This document shows positions 1 through 6,171 of a stretch of 8,534 bases of DNA, one piece after another. Origin of the DNA: Candidatus Aenigmatarchaeota archaeon (GTDB lineage Archaea; Aenigmatarchaeota; Aenigmatarchaeia; JACPZZ01); contig JACOVS010000045.1 of NCBI GenBank assembly GCA_016177205.1, forward strand, positions 1 to 8,534. Reading direction: 5' to 3'. Positions within the stretch are counted from its first letter, which is position 1, and the number at the start of each line of letters is the position of its first letter. The notes beneath the pieces were generated by a model. It did not search any database and was not told the origin of the DNA. It saw only the letters and a program-made list of their open reading frames with translations. The translations under genes were made by a program, and so were the position numbers.

Positions 1-8
1 AATATATA
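1..8 (+). promoter_or_regulatory. Probable TATA box of the KaiC-like gene
   Basis: The first bases, AATATATA, match an archaeal TATA element. It lies about 25 bases before position 30-32, so transcription would begin only about 12 bases before the ATG at 44. The upstream BRE is outside the window, which limits confidence. Confidence 0.45.
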
Positions 9-37
9 CCACGCAAATACAATTTTACAATTGGGAT

Positions 38-715
38 GTGCAAATGGCGATTGAGCGGGCACCAACAGGGATAAACGGCCTGGACGAGCTGGTCGAAGGC
101 GGTTTTGTCAGGAATTCCGCCGTGCTCGTTACAGGAAAAACGGGCGCGGGAAAAACGACATTCATAACCCAATTTCTTTACGGGGGCGCGAAACTCTACA
201 GGGAACCCGGAATACTTGTCACTACAGAAGAAACGTCGCGCAGCATAAGGAACCACGGTACGAGGTTCGGATGGAACATGGAGGAGCTTGAAAACAAGGG
301 GCTTATGAAAATCATAGAGGTCGAACCGTTCTCGATAGACACGCTCGTGACTATGTTGGAAAAGGAGATACAGGCGCTGCACGCGAAAAGGATAGTCATA
401 GATTCGGTGAGCATGTTTGAGATGTACATTGACAAACAACTGGAAATGAGAAAACTACTTTTCAAAACCCTTCGCAGGCTAAAGGACCTGGGAACAACGG
501 TCGTTATCACAGCCGAAATACCGGAAGATTCCCAGTCGCTGAGCCGTTACGGCGTCATAGAGTTTGCCGCGGACGCGGTTGTCGTTCTCCAGTACATGAC
601 CCTTACCAAGTACAAGAGGAGCCTGCTGATAAGGAAGATGCGCGATACGAACCATTCAACTGACATACACCCGTTTGAAATCATGGAAAACGGGATCAGC
701 GTGATGTCTGTTTGA
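38..715 (+). CDS. KaiC/RadA-like single-domain ATPase
   Basis: This is a RecA-superfamily ATPase of the archaeal single-domain KaiC-like group, 225 residues from the GTG at 38 or 223 from the ATG at 44. I favour the ATG because GGGATGTG lies just upstream as a possible ribosome binding site. Visible features are the N-terminal TGINGLDELVEGG typical of KaiC domains, Walker A GKTGAGKTT (33-41), the paired catalytic glutamates E64-E65, a Walker B strand ending in D122, and the C-terminal LLIRKMRDTNHS segment that binds nucleotide across subunits in KaiC hexamers. Such proteins bind and hydrolyse ATP and usually act as regulators or signalling ATPases; the partner is unknown. The length is normal for a one-domain member, and no second KaiC domain or fused sensor is present. 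Its 3' end overlaps the opposing DUF475 gene by 20 bases. The family call is firm; the cellular role is not known. Confidence 0.88.
   Translation: MQMAIERAPTGINGLDELVEGGFVRNSAVLVTGKTGAGKTTFITQFLYGGAKLYREPGILVTTEETSRSIRNHGTRFGWNMEELENKGLMKIIEVEPFSIDTLVTMLEKEIQALHAKRIVIDSVSMFEMYIDKQLEMRKLLFKTLRRLKDLGTTVVITAEIPEDSQSLSRYGVIEFAADAVVVLQYMTLTKYKRSLLIRKMRDTNHSTDIHPFEIMENGISVMSV
671..694. repeat. Short inverted repeat at the end of the KaiC-like gene
   Basis: CCCGTTT (671-677) and AAACGGG (688-694) are exact reverse complements separated by 10 bases. The structure lies in the last codons of the KaiC-like gene and one base past the stop codon of the opposing DUF475 gene, so on the - strand it could form a 3'-end hairpin. 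No T-run follows it on the - strand. Chance occurrence is possible for a 7-base stem. Confidence 0.35.
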
Positions 716-1622
716 TTTTTTTCAGATTCTTGTTTGACATATAAAAGGCGTAGCCTACTATTGACAAGGTCACGAGAGTGGGCAGGGATTTCGGCACTTC
801 CAGGTTGAAGCTTTCCAGGAGCATGAAAATTCCAAGGAACGCTATGGAGGTCATCGCGCCGTTTTTAAGCCAGACGTATCCGGAGATCTTTTTTATTCCC
901 ATGATAGTAAGCTCGCGCAAAGCCAGCGCCCCTGCTCCAAGGCCGAGGAATATGTAAAGCAGGTTTGTGGTAAAGGCAAAGGCGCCTATAACGCTGTCAA
1001 AGCTGAAAATCATGTCCAGGACCTCCAGGTACAGGAACCTGGAAACGTCCGGCGCTTCGGTATTGGCCATGCTTTCCTCTTTTTTCTCCGCGCTTTCCTT
1101 GAAACCGTACAGTATGAAAAAGCCTGCGCTGCCCATCGCAGTCGTAATCATCATTGGCGGGCTTGAGCGTGCGAGATACATGACCGCCACCAGGAGTATG
1201 GCCGCAAAGGCAAAGAACCAGACGTCGTGGTTTTTCAGCAGCCTTTCATGGGCAAACAGCGGCCGCTTCTTTTCCATGAACAACCAGTGGAAATACACGA
1301 GCAAAAGGAACATGCCGCCGAAAGACAGTATGAGATATTTCTGCTGCTCTATGGCGTCGTGGGCGAGCGAACCGTCCTCGGTGAAAAGTTTGGCCATTCC
1401 GTCAAGCGAGATGTCCGGAACCAGCAGCCACACCATTAACAGGGGAAGGACCAGCCTCATCAGAAGGACGGCGGTTAGGATTCCAAAAAGCAGGAAAAAT
1501 TTCCTCCATTTTTCGGCCATGGACCTGAGGACATGCGCGTTGATTATCGCGTTGTCTATGCTGACAACGATCTCGAATATAACAAGCCCGGACACCACTA
1601 CCAGGCCGTCAATTAAGCTCAT
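696..1622 (-). CDS. DUF475 / TerC-superfamily integral membrane protein
   Basis: This 308-residue polytopic membrane protein looks like the DUF475 family, related to TerC. It has two similar halves. The first transmembrane helix carries FEIVVSIDNAIINAHVL (E17, D23, N24), and the second half repeats the pattern as YLEVLDMIFSFDSVIGAFA (E200, D203, D209). Acidic residues buried in helices at these two places are the family's proposed metal-binding sites. About eight hydrophobic segments are visible (near 7-24, 42-68, 96-116, 134-150, 156-174, 204-236, 250-270 and 280-298), with a charged loop at 175-193. TerC relatives such as Alx and the MeeF/MeeY proteins take part in Mn2+ export, so metal-ion transport is a reasonable guess, but DUF475 itself is uncharacterised as far as I know. 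The ATG at 1620-1622 is supported by a TATA-like element about 30 bases upstream. It is divergent from a P2A-type ATPase and convergent with the KaiC-like gene. Confidence 0.85.
   Translation of the reverse strand: MSLIDGLVVVSGLVIFEIVVSIDNAIINAHVLRSMAEKWRKFFLLFGILTAVLLMRLVLPLLMVWLLVPDISLDGMAKLFTEDGSLAHDAIEQQKYLILSFGGMFLLLVYFHWLFMEKKRPLFAHERLLKNHDVWFFAFAAILLVAVMYLARSSPPMMITTAMGSAGFFILYGFKESAEKKEESMANTEAPDVSRFLYLEVLDMIFSFDSVIGAFAFTTNLLYIFLGLGAGALALRELTIMGIKKISGYVWLKNGAMTSIAFLGIFMLLESFNLEVPKSLPTLVTLSIVGYAFYMSNKNLKKIKQTSR
716..722 (+). terminator. T-rich terminator after the KaiC-like gene
   Basis: Seven T residues follow directly after the TGA stop at 713-715. Archaeal RNA polymerase terminates at short U-tracts without needing a hairpin, so this is a likely 3' end. 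It lies inside the 3' coding end of the opposing DUF475 gene. Confidence 0.6.
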
Positions 1623-1650
1623 ACCTGTGACTAATTTTATCCGGCCTCAA

Positions 1651-1658
1651 TTAATAAA
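1651..1658 (-). promoter_or_regulatory. TATA box of the DUF475 gene
   Basis: Read on the - strand this is TTTATTAA, centred about 32 bases before the ATG at 1622. That places transcription start within a few bases of the start codon, so the mRNA would be nearly leaderless. It shares an 86-101 base intergenic region with the promoter of the divergent ATPase gene. Confidence 0.5.
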
Positions 1659-1692
1659 CAACCTTTGAAAGAACCGGGAAAAGAAAACAAAG

Positions 1693-1699
1693 CTTTAAT
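1693..1699 (+). promoter_or_regulatory. Candidate TATA box of the P-type ATPase operon
   Basis: CTTTAAT is centred about 28 bases before the ATG at 1724, which fits a leaderless mRNA starting at or near that ATG. No ribosome binding site is visible. This favours the ATG at 1724 over the TTG at 1709. The element is short and the call is moderate. Confidence 0.4.
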
Positions 1700-1708
1700 G
1701 TACGAAAA

Positions 1709-4360
1709 TTGAAAAAAATTCAGATGAGATACGATAAAAATTACCAGGGGCTCGAATCCGCGCGCGCTTCCGGGCTGCTGGTTGAATTTGGCCGGAACAG
1801 GCTCAGGGAAAAAAAGGGCAAAAACCCGGTGCAGCTTTTTCTGGAACAGTTTTCGAGCATACTGATAATAATACTCATGGCCGCGGCAGCGGTCTCATTC
1901 TTTCTGGGCGAGGTCATTGATGCCGCGGCCATAACTTCGATAGTAATCCTCAACGCCATGCTCGGATTCGTGCAGGAGTACAGGGCTGAGAAATCGCTGG
2001 ATGCCCTGAAAAAAATAATCAGCCCTGCCGCCAAGGTTGTGCGGGACGGGAAAGAAACCGTGGTAAGCGCTTTTGAAATAGTTCCGGGCGACTTGGTTGT
2101 CCTGGAAGCCGGTGACAAAGTCCCTGCGGACGGCCTGATCTTGGAGTCGTTCAGCCTCCGTGCCGATGAATCGTCGCTGACAGGCGAATCTTTTCCAGTC
2201 GAGAAATCCGTTGATGCGGATGTCGGGGGAAGCGTCCCTGTCGCGGAAAGGACGAACAGGGTTTTCATGGGCACGTCGATAACGTACGGCCGTGCGAAGT
2301 TTGTTGTTGAGAAAACAGGCATGAATACCGAAATAGGAAAAATAGCGGACCTTATCCAGGATGACAGGACGGTTAAAACTCCTTTGCAGGAAAGGCTTGA
2401 CGTGTTCGGCAGGCACATGGCCAAGGTAATTTTTGCGATCATCGCCGTTATCTTTGCCCTCGGCGTTTACGGAGGCAACGACGAATTCGAGATGTTTTTG
2501 GCGTCCGTTTCGCTGGCCGTTGCTGCGATTCCCGAGGGTTTGCCAGCCGTTGTTACGACATCGCTGGCACTGGGCGTGTTCAGGATGTCAAAGCAGAACG
2601 CCATTGTCCGGAAGCTGCCCGCGGTCGAGACGCTCGGGGCTGTAACAGTAATAGTCAGCGACAAGACCGGAACCCTGACGGAAAATGAAATGACAATAAG
2701 AAAAGTGTACACACCCTCTAGAACCTACGAAGTAAGCGGCAGCGGTTACGGCGCTGAAGGGAAGTTTTTCACCGAAGGAAAAGAGGTTGCGATTGACAAG
2801 GGTCTGGAGTTGCTGCTGAAAGCCGGCGCACTTTGCAATAACGCGGCACTTTCCACAACCGGGACCGAACAGAACAGGGTCGGCGACCCGACAGAAATTT
2901 CGATGCTGGTCGCGGGCGCAAAAGCCGGGCTTTACAGGGAAAACCTGGACAAGGAATATGAAAGGAAATTTGAGGTGGTCTTTGACTCGGAAAGAAAAAG
3001 GATGAGCGTTGTTACGTCCACACCGGAAGGGGGGCAGGCCGTTTTCACAAAGGGCGCAGTGGACGTTGTTCTGGAGCTTTGCGGGAAAGAGCTCAAAGGC
3101 GGAAAGGAAGTAAAATTTTCGGGCAAACGGAAATCGGAAATAATCAGGATCAACGAATCGATGGCCTCCGAGGCGCTTAGGATAATAGCGGTCGCTTACA
3201 AGAAATACGACGCCGCGGGCTACAACGAGAAGGATATAGAGTCGGGCCTTGTTTTCCTGGGCCTTGTGGGAATGATAGACCCTCCAAGGCCGGAAGCCAA
3301 AGGATCAATTGAAACCTGCAAAAAGGCGGGCATAAGGGCTGTCATGATCACGGGAGACCACAAGATAACCGCTGTGGCGATAGCGAAGGAACTGGATTTC
3401 CCTGAAGGCCGCGCGATAACGGGCGCCGAATTGGACGCGTTAAGCGACGAGGAATTCGAAAAAATCGCTGGCAGCGTTTATGTTTATGCGAGAATGTCGC
3501 CGCAGCACAAGACCAGGATAGTCAGGGCGCTGCAGAAGAGCGGTGAAGTGGTCGCTATGACCGGCGACGGAGTAAACGACGCGCCCGCATTAAGGATGGC
3601 GGATATAGGAGTCGCGATGGGGATAACCGGAACAGACGTCTCGAAAGAAGCTTCGACCATGGTTTTAACCGACGACAACTTTGCGACTATAGTGAGCGCT
3701 GTGAGGGAAGGCCGAGGAATATACGACAATATAAGGAAATTCATTTTTTACCTTTTGTCGTGCAACACGGGCGAAGTTCTCACAGTGTTTTTTTCCATAC
3801 TGCTGGGATCCACGATAATGCAGGGCCTCCCTTTGCCGCTGGCAGCGGTCCAGATACTGTGGATGAATTTGCTGACAGACGGCCTGCCGGCGCTGGCACT
3901 GGGCGTGCAGCCCGCGGAAAGGGACATAATGGAACGGAAGCCGAGGGACAGGAAAGAGGAGATAATCAACAGGAAAACGATACTTGATATAATCTTTGTC
4001 GGCGTTGCGATGTCCGCAGGCACGTTGTACATGTTTTTGAGCTACCTGCCCGACACCCATAAGGCACAGACAATCGCATTCACGACAATCGTGTTTTTCC
4101 AGCTGTTCCACGCCCTGAATTCACAATCGGACAAATCGCTATTGAAGGCGGGGGCGGCAAACAGGTATTTGGCCGTCGCGATAATCCTGTCCGTTGCGCT
4201 GCAGCTGGCTGTCATATACCTGCCCGTGCTGGATCCCATATTCGAGACCGTGCCCCTGTCCGCGGGTGAAATGGCAGAAACCGTGCTGGTGTCTTTCCTT
4301 ATCATACCCGCTGTGGAGATTAAGAAATTTATTTCCAACCGGACAAAAAAACACGTGTGA
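1709..4360 (+). CDS. P2A-type cation-transporting P-type ATPase (Ca2+/Mn2+ pump)
   Basis: This is a complete P-type ATPase of the SERCA/PMR1 (P2A) type, 883 residues from the TTG at 1709 or 878 from the ATG at 1724; the ATG is favoured by the TATA spacing. Numbering from the TTG, it has actuator-domain TGES (158-161), the phosphorylated aspartate D318 in DKTGTLT, nucleotide-domain KGA (448-450), TGD (548-550) and the hinge motif TGDGVNDAPAL (from 618). Ten membrane helices can be placed: M1-M2 (48-88), M3-M4 (237-285), M5-M6 (678-735) and M7-M10 (755-870). Ion-site residues are PEGL in M4 (E276), N686 and E689 in M5, and N720, T723 and D724 in M6, matching SERCA E309, N768, E771, N796, T799 and D800. 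The M8 glutamate (SERCA E908) is Q798. The protein should export Ca2+ or Mn2+ from the cytoplasm using ATP; ion choice is inferred. It appears cotranscribed with the downstream PIN gene and is divergent from the TerC-like gene. Confidence 0.93.
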   Translation: MKKIQMRYDKNYQGLESARASGLLVEFGRNRLREKKGKNPVQLFLEQFSSILIIILMAAAAVSFFLGEVIDAAAITSIVILNAMLGFVQEYRAEKSLDALKKIISPAAKVVRDGKETVVSAFEIVPGDLVVLEAGDKVPADGLILESFSLRADESSLTGESFPVEKSVDADVGGSVPVAERTNRVFMGTSITYGRAKFVVEKTGMNTEIGKIADLIQDDRTVKTPLQERLDVFGRHMAKVIFAIIAVIFALGVYGGNDEFEMFLASVSLAVAAIPEGLPAVVTTSLALGVFRMSKQNAIVRKLPAVETLGAVTVIVSDKTGTLTENEMTIRKVYTPSRTYEVSGSGYGAEGKFFTEGKEVAIDKGLELLLKAGALCNNAALSTTGTEQNRVGDPTEISMLVAGAKAGLYRENLDKEYERKFEVVFDSERKRMSVVTSTPEGGQAVFTKGAVDVVLELCGKELKGGKEVKFSGKRKSEIIRINESMASEALRIIAVAYKKYDAAGYNEKDIESGLVFLGLVGMIDPPRPEAKGSIETCKKAGIRAVMITGDHKITAVAIAKELDFPEGRAITGAELDALSDEEFEKIAGSVYVYARMSPQHKTRIVRALQKSGEVVAMTGDGVNDAPALRMADIGVAMGITGTDVSKEASTMVLTDDNFATIVSAVREGRGIYDNIRKFIFYLLSCNTGEVLTVFFSILLGSTIMQGLPLPLAAVQILWMNLLTDGLPALALGVQPAERDIMERKPRDRKEEIINRKTILDIIFVGVAMSAGTLYMFLSYLPDTHKAQTIAFTTIVFFQLFHALNSQSDKSLLKAGAANRYLAVAIILSVALQLAVIYLPVLDPIFETVPLSAGEMAETVLVSFLIIPAVEIKKFISNRTKKHV

Positions 4361-4755
4361 CTTCAATGAAATTAAAAAGGATAATTCTTGACGCGAGCGT
4401 GCTGATCGAGGCGGCCAGAAGCAGGGCGGATATTTTCGGCCAGATAAAAGAAACGTTTCCAAAATCCGAACTGGTAACCTCGAATTCAGTCATGTCCGAA
4501 ATGAGGGAGATTTCCAAGGGAAGGGGCAGGGCGTCGCTGGCGGCCAGGCTGGTTCTTCAACTGTCCGCAAAAAACGGCATAAGGGCTGTGAAAACGGAAA
4601 GCACGGGGGATTCTTCCCTTATGGAACTGTGCGATTCCGAAAGCGTGCTAATAACGCAGGACAGGAAATTGCGGGAAAGGTGCGCCGGAAAGGGTTTCCT
4701 GTCAGGATATTTAAGGGAAAAAAGGTATTTAATGTTTGGCCGTGAGATAAGATAA
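4357..4755 (+). CDS. FCF1-type PIN-domain protein, probable rRNA-processing RNase
   Basis: This is a PIN-domain protein of 132 residues from the GTG at 4357, which overlaps the ATPase stop by four bases (GTGA), or 129 from the ATG at 4366. The ATG is slightly more likely since the domain begins MKLKRIILDAS. The four acidic residues expected for a PIN nuclease metal site are visible: D12 in ILDAS, E48 in MSEM, D85 in TGDSSL and D102 in TQDRKL (numbered from the GTG). The pattern, including SLAARL and a C-terminal YLREKRYLMFG, resembles the archaeal FCF1/UTP24-like group (COG1412), whose eukaryotic relative cuts pre-rRNA, rather than a VapC toxin. No antitoxin gene lies beside it. It sits one base before the pyrophosphatase gene and close to the rpo7 cluster, the usual archaeal setting of this family. 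Cleavage activity is inferred. Confidence 0.8.
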   Translation: MTSMKLKRIILDASVLIEAARSRADIFGQIKETFPKSELVTSNSVMSEMREISKGRGRASLAARLVLQLSAKNGIRAVKTESTGDSSLMELCDSESVLITQDRKLRERCAGKGFLSGYLREKRYLMFGREIR

Positions 4756-4756
4756 A

Positions 4757-5275
4757 ATGAACATGCTTAAAGACCTCGACACCGGAAAAAAAACGCCGGA
4801 TGAAATTAATGTGGTTGTTGAGGTTCCAAAAGGTTCGAGGAATAAATACGAGTATGACAAGGAAAAGGGAGTCTTCTTTTTGGACCGTGTTTTACGTTCG
4901 CCATTCCACTACATGGGCGATTACGGTTTTGTTCCGAGAACATTATGCGGCGACGGCGACCCGCTTGATGTAATCGTCCTGGTTGACGAGCCCAGTTTCG
5001 CGGGTTGCGTGATTAACGCAAGGCCTGTGGCAGTGCTTATCACAGAAGACAATAAAGGCACCGACGAAAAGGTTTTAGCCGTTCCTGTGGACGATGCGCG
5101 TTACGACGAAATGACGGGCATGGAAACGATTCCGAAGCACATACTAAAAGAAATGGCCCATTTCTTCGAGCAGTATAAAGCGCTGGAAAAGGGCAAATGG
5201 GTAAAGGTGGCGGGCTGGAAAAATGCGGAAGAGGCGAAAAAGCTGATAAAAGCGGCGATGAAGGCGTTCAAATAA
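4757..5275 (+). CDS. ppa: Family I inorganic pyrophosphatase
   Basis: This soluble enzyme hydrolyses pyrophosphate to two phosphates, pulling forward the reactions of nucleic acid, tRNA charging and coenzyme synthesis. The 172-residue length is normal for the family I enzymes of archaea and bacteria. The signature DGDPLDV carries the metal-binding aspartates, preceded by the substrate-binding region EVPKGSRNKYEYDKEKG and FLDRVLRS and followed by AVPVDDARYDE. The C-terminal HFFEQYKALEKGKWVKVAGW closely matches the E. coli protein. Start is the ATG at 4757, one base after the PIN stop; a second ATG at 4763 is possible. It is the last gene of the ATPase-PIN-ppa set. Its TAA stop lies inside the base of a perfect 15-base-pair hairpin, which may help end or protect the transcript. 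Confidence 0.95.
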   Translation: MNMLKDLDTGKKTPDEINVVVEVPKGSRNKYEYDKEKGVFFLDRVLRSPFHYMGDYGFVPRTLCGDGDPLDVIVLVDEPSFAGCVINARPVAVLITEDNKGTDEKVLAVPVDDARYDEMTGMETIPKHILKEMAHFFEQYKALEKGKWVKVAGWKNAEEAKKLIKAAMKAFK

Positions 5276-5304
5276 GCCTTTCTTTTTAAAAAAAGAAAGG
5301 CTTA
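5273..5304. terminator. Perfect 15-bp hairpin at the ppa stop codon, likely terminator
   Basis: TAAGCCTTTCTTTTT (5273-5287) and its exact reverse complement (5290-5304) are separated by two bases. The left arm begins with the ppa stop codon and contains five T residues at 5283-5287. A U-rich tract directly after a stop codon would act as an archaeal terminator; the stem may also protect the mRNA 3' end. It is the first of three nearly contiguous hairpins. Confidence 0.7.
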
Positions 5305-5307
5305 ACA

Positions 5308-5330
5308 GCGAAAATCTATTGGATTTTCGC
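5308..5330. repeat. Second perfect hairpin (9-bp stem)
   Basis: GCGAAAATC (5308-5316) pairs exactly with GATTTTCGC (5322-5330), leaving a five-base loop. It begins three bases after the first hairpin ends. The right arm holds a TTTT run. Function unknown. Confidence 0.7.
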
Positions 5331-5331
5331 G

Positions 5332-5355
5332 TGTAGGAAACTAAAGTTTCCTACA
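5332..5355. repeat. Third perfect hairpin (11-bp stem)
   Basis: TGTAGGAAACT (5332-5342) pairs exactly with AGTTTCCTACA (5345-5355), with two bases between the arms. It starts one base after the second hairpin ends, so 5273-5355 is almost entirely paired. Function unknown. Confidence 0.7.
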
Positions 5356-5477
5356 GGGAAAGAAAAAGCTTTGAAAAGCCCTAAGGGAAAAGAAAACGAA
5401 CCCTAAGGCCAGCTTCATACCTAACGACACCCAACTCGTTTTAAGGGAAAGAAACCAGAGAAGGCGTTATACCTAAC
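5355..5477 (+). repeat. Purine-rich degenerate repeats upstream of rpo7
   Basis: The motif AGGGAAAGAAA or a close variant occurs at 5355-5366, 5383-5396 and 5443-5454. CCCTAAGG occurs at 5379-5386 and 5401-5408. ATACCTAAC occurs at 5417-5425 and 5469-5477, in each case downstream of an AAGGGAAA-type motif, giving a loose duplicated unit. No open reading frame of useful length is visible here. The spacing is too irregular for a CRISPR array. It may hold regulator sites or be the remnant of a local duplication. Confidence 0.5.
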
Positions 5478-5485
5478 TTTATAAA
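5478..5485 (+). promoter_or_regulatory. TATA box of the rpo7-spt4-rps24e-rps27ae operon
   Basis: TTTATAAA is a near-ideal archaeal TATA element. Transcription should start roughly 25 bases downstream, near 5505-5508. That is past the in-frame ATG at 5492, which therefore cannot be the start codon of a message from this promoter. Confidence 0.7.
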
Positions 5486-5505
5486 GCTTAAATGACTAAT
5501 TTCAA

Positions 5506-5587
5506 TCGCGACACACAGGTCAAATCATTGAAAACCCATGGTTTTCATTGCTTCTGTTTGGCTGGCTTTCACGCTTTAGGTGCGACT
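5506..5587 (+). promoter_or_regulatory. Untranslated leader of rpo7 with hairpin and ribosome binding site
   Basis: Between the expected transcription start and the Rpo7 ATG lie about 80 bases, long for an archaeal leader. TGAAAACC (5529-5536) and GGTTTTCA (5540-5547) form a perfect 8-bp stem with a three-base loop. AGGTG at 5578-5582 is a good ribosome binding site, five bases before the ATG at 5588. The stretch stays open in the Rpo7 frame but its translation does not resemble any part of Rpo7. The transcription start is inferred from TATA spacing only. Confidence 0.5.
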
Positions 5588-6166
5588 ATGTACAAATTGC
5601 TTACGGTTGAGGACGTTGTCCGGGTGCCACCGGCAAAGCTTGGCATGCCTATAAAGAAGGCGGTGAAGCAGAGCCTGCAAGAGCAGATGGAAGGCGTCAT
5701 GGACAAGGAAACGGGCGTGATAGTTGCGATTACAAACGTGGAAAGCGTGGGCGAAGGCAGATTGCTGCCGGGCGACGGCTCGATACATTACGTTGCCACA
5801 TTCGATGTCCTGGTTTATTACCCGACAATGTACGAGGTAGTGGGCGGCGAAGTGATAGACATAACCGAGTTCGGCGCTTTCGTGAGGATGGGACCCTTGG
5901 ACGGTTTAGTCCACATTTCACAGGTAATGGACGACTTCGTTTCATACGACTCCAAAAACTCGATATTTTTGGGCAAAGATTCAAAGAGGACTGTAAAGGA
6001 AGGCGACAGCGTTAAAGCCCGCGTAATAACGGTATCAATCGGCAAGAACGATTATAAGATAGGAATGACCATGCGCCAGAACGGTCTTGGTGTCCTGGAA
6101 TGGGCGGCTGCTAAAAAGGCTGAAACCAAGGACCAAACACCAGTTACGGGAGAAAATAAGGGATGA
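5588..6166 (+). CDS. rpo7: DNA-directed RNA polymerase subunit Rpo7 (RpoE1)
   Basis: Rpo7 pairs with Rpo4 to form the stalk of archaeal RNA polymerase, which binds emerging RNA and helps promoter opening. From the ATG at 5588 the protein has 192 residues and begins MYKLLTVEDVVRVPPAKLG, the normal start of the family. The N-terminal RNP-like domain covers about 1-80 and includes the conserved VESVGEGRLLPGDGS. An S1/OB RNA-binding domain follows, with GGEVIDITEFGAFVRMGPLDGLVHISQ and VMDDFVSYD, and the tail MTMRQNGLGVLEW is typical. An in-frame ATG at 5492 would add 32 residues that have no family counterpart, and AGGTG at 5578-5582 supports the later start. It leads an operon with spt4, rps24e and rps27ae; the stop is five bases before the spt4 ATG. 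The C-terminal 20 residues are charged and probably disordered. Confidence 0.95.
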   Translation: MYKLLTVEDVVRVPPAKLGMPIKKAVKQSLQEQMEGVMDKETGVIVAITNVESVGEGRLLPGDGSIHYVATFDVLVYYPTMYEVVGGEVIDITEFGAFVRMGPLDGLVHISQVMDDFVSYDSKNSIFLGKDSKRTVKEGDSVKARVITVSIGKNDYKIGMTMRQNGLGVLEWAAAKKAETKDQTPVTGENKG

Positions 6167-6171
6167 TTTGA

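Noticed and set aside
967..1668. 233-codon open frame on the + strand opposite DUF475
   Set aside because: It is antisense to a clear membrane-protein gene; its translation is low-complexity and serine/methionine-rich with no family pattern.
1741..2442. 233-codon open frame on the - strand opposite the P-type ATPase, and the overlapping frame 1895-2416
   Set aside because: The + strand carries unmistakable P-type ATPase motifs here; the antisense translations show no recognisable domain.
3665..4111. 148-codon - strand frame opposite the ATPase C-terminal half
   Set aside because: Composition (many Q, H, R and C) is typical of a shadow frame, and the + strand membrane helices explain the sequence.
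4357..4755. VapC toxin of a toxin-antitoxin pair
   Set aside because: No small antitoxin gene is upstream, the motif pattern fits FCF1-type proteins better, and the setting is a housekeeping cluster.
5355..5477. Possible CRISPR array
   Set aside because: Repeats are 8-12 bases, inexact and irregularly spaced, unlike 25-40 base identical repeats with even spacers.
5492..5587. N-terminal extension of Rpo7 from the ATG at 5492, or a leader peptide
   Set aside because: The 32 extra residues match nothing in Rpo7, the ATG lies before the transcription start predicted by the TATA box, and a good ribosome binding site precedes the ATG at 5588.
5276..5587. Possible tRNA or known riboswitch in the gap
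   Set aside because: I could not find a T-loop/anticodon arrangement or a recognised aptamer core; the hairpins are simple stems.
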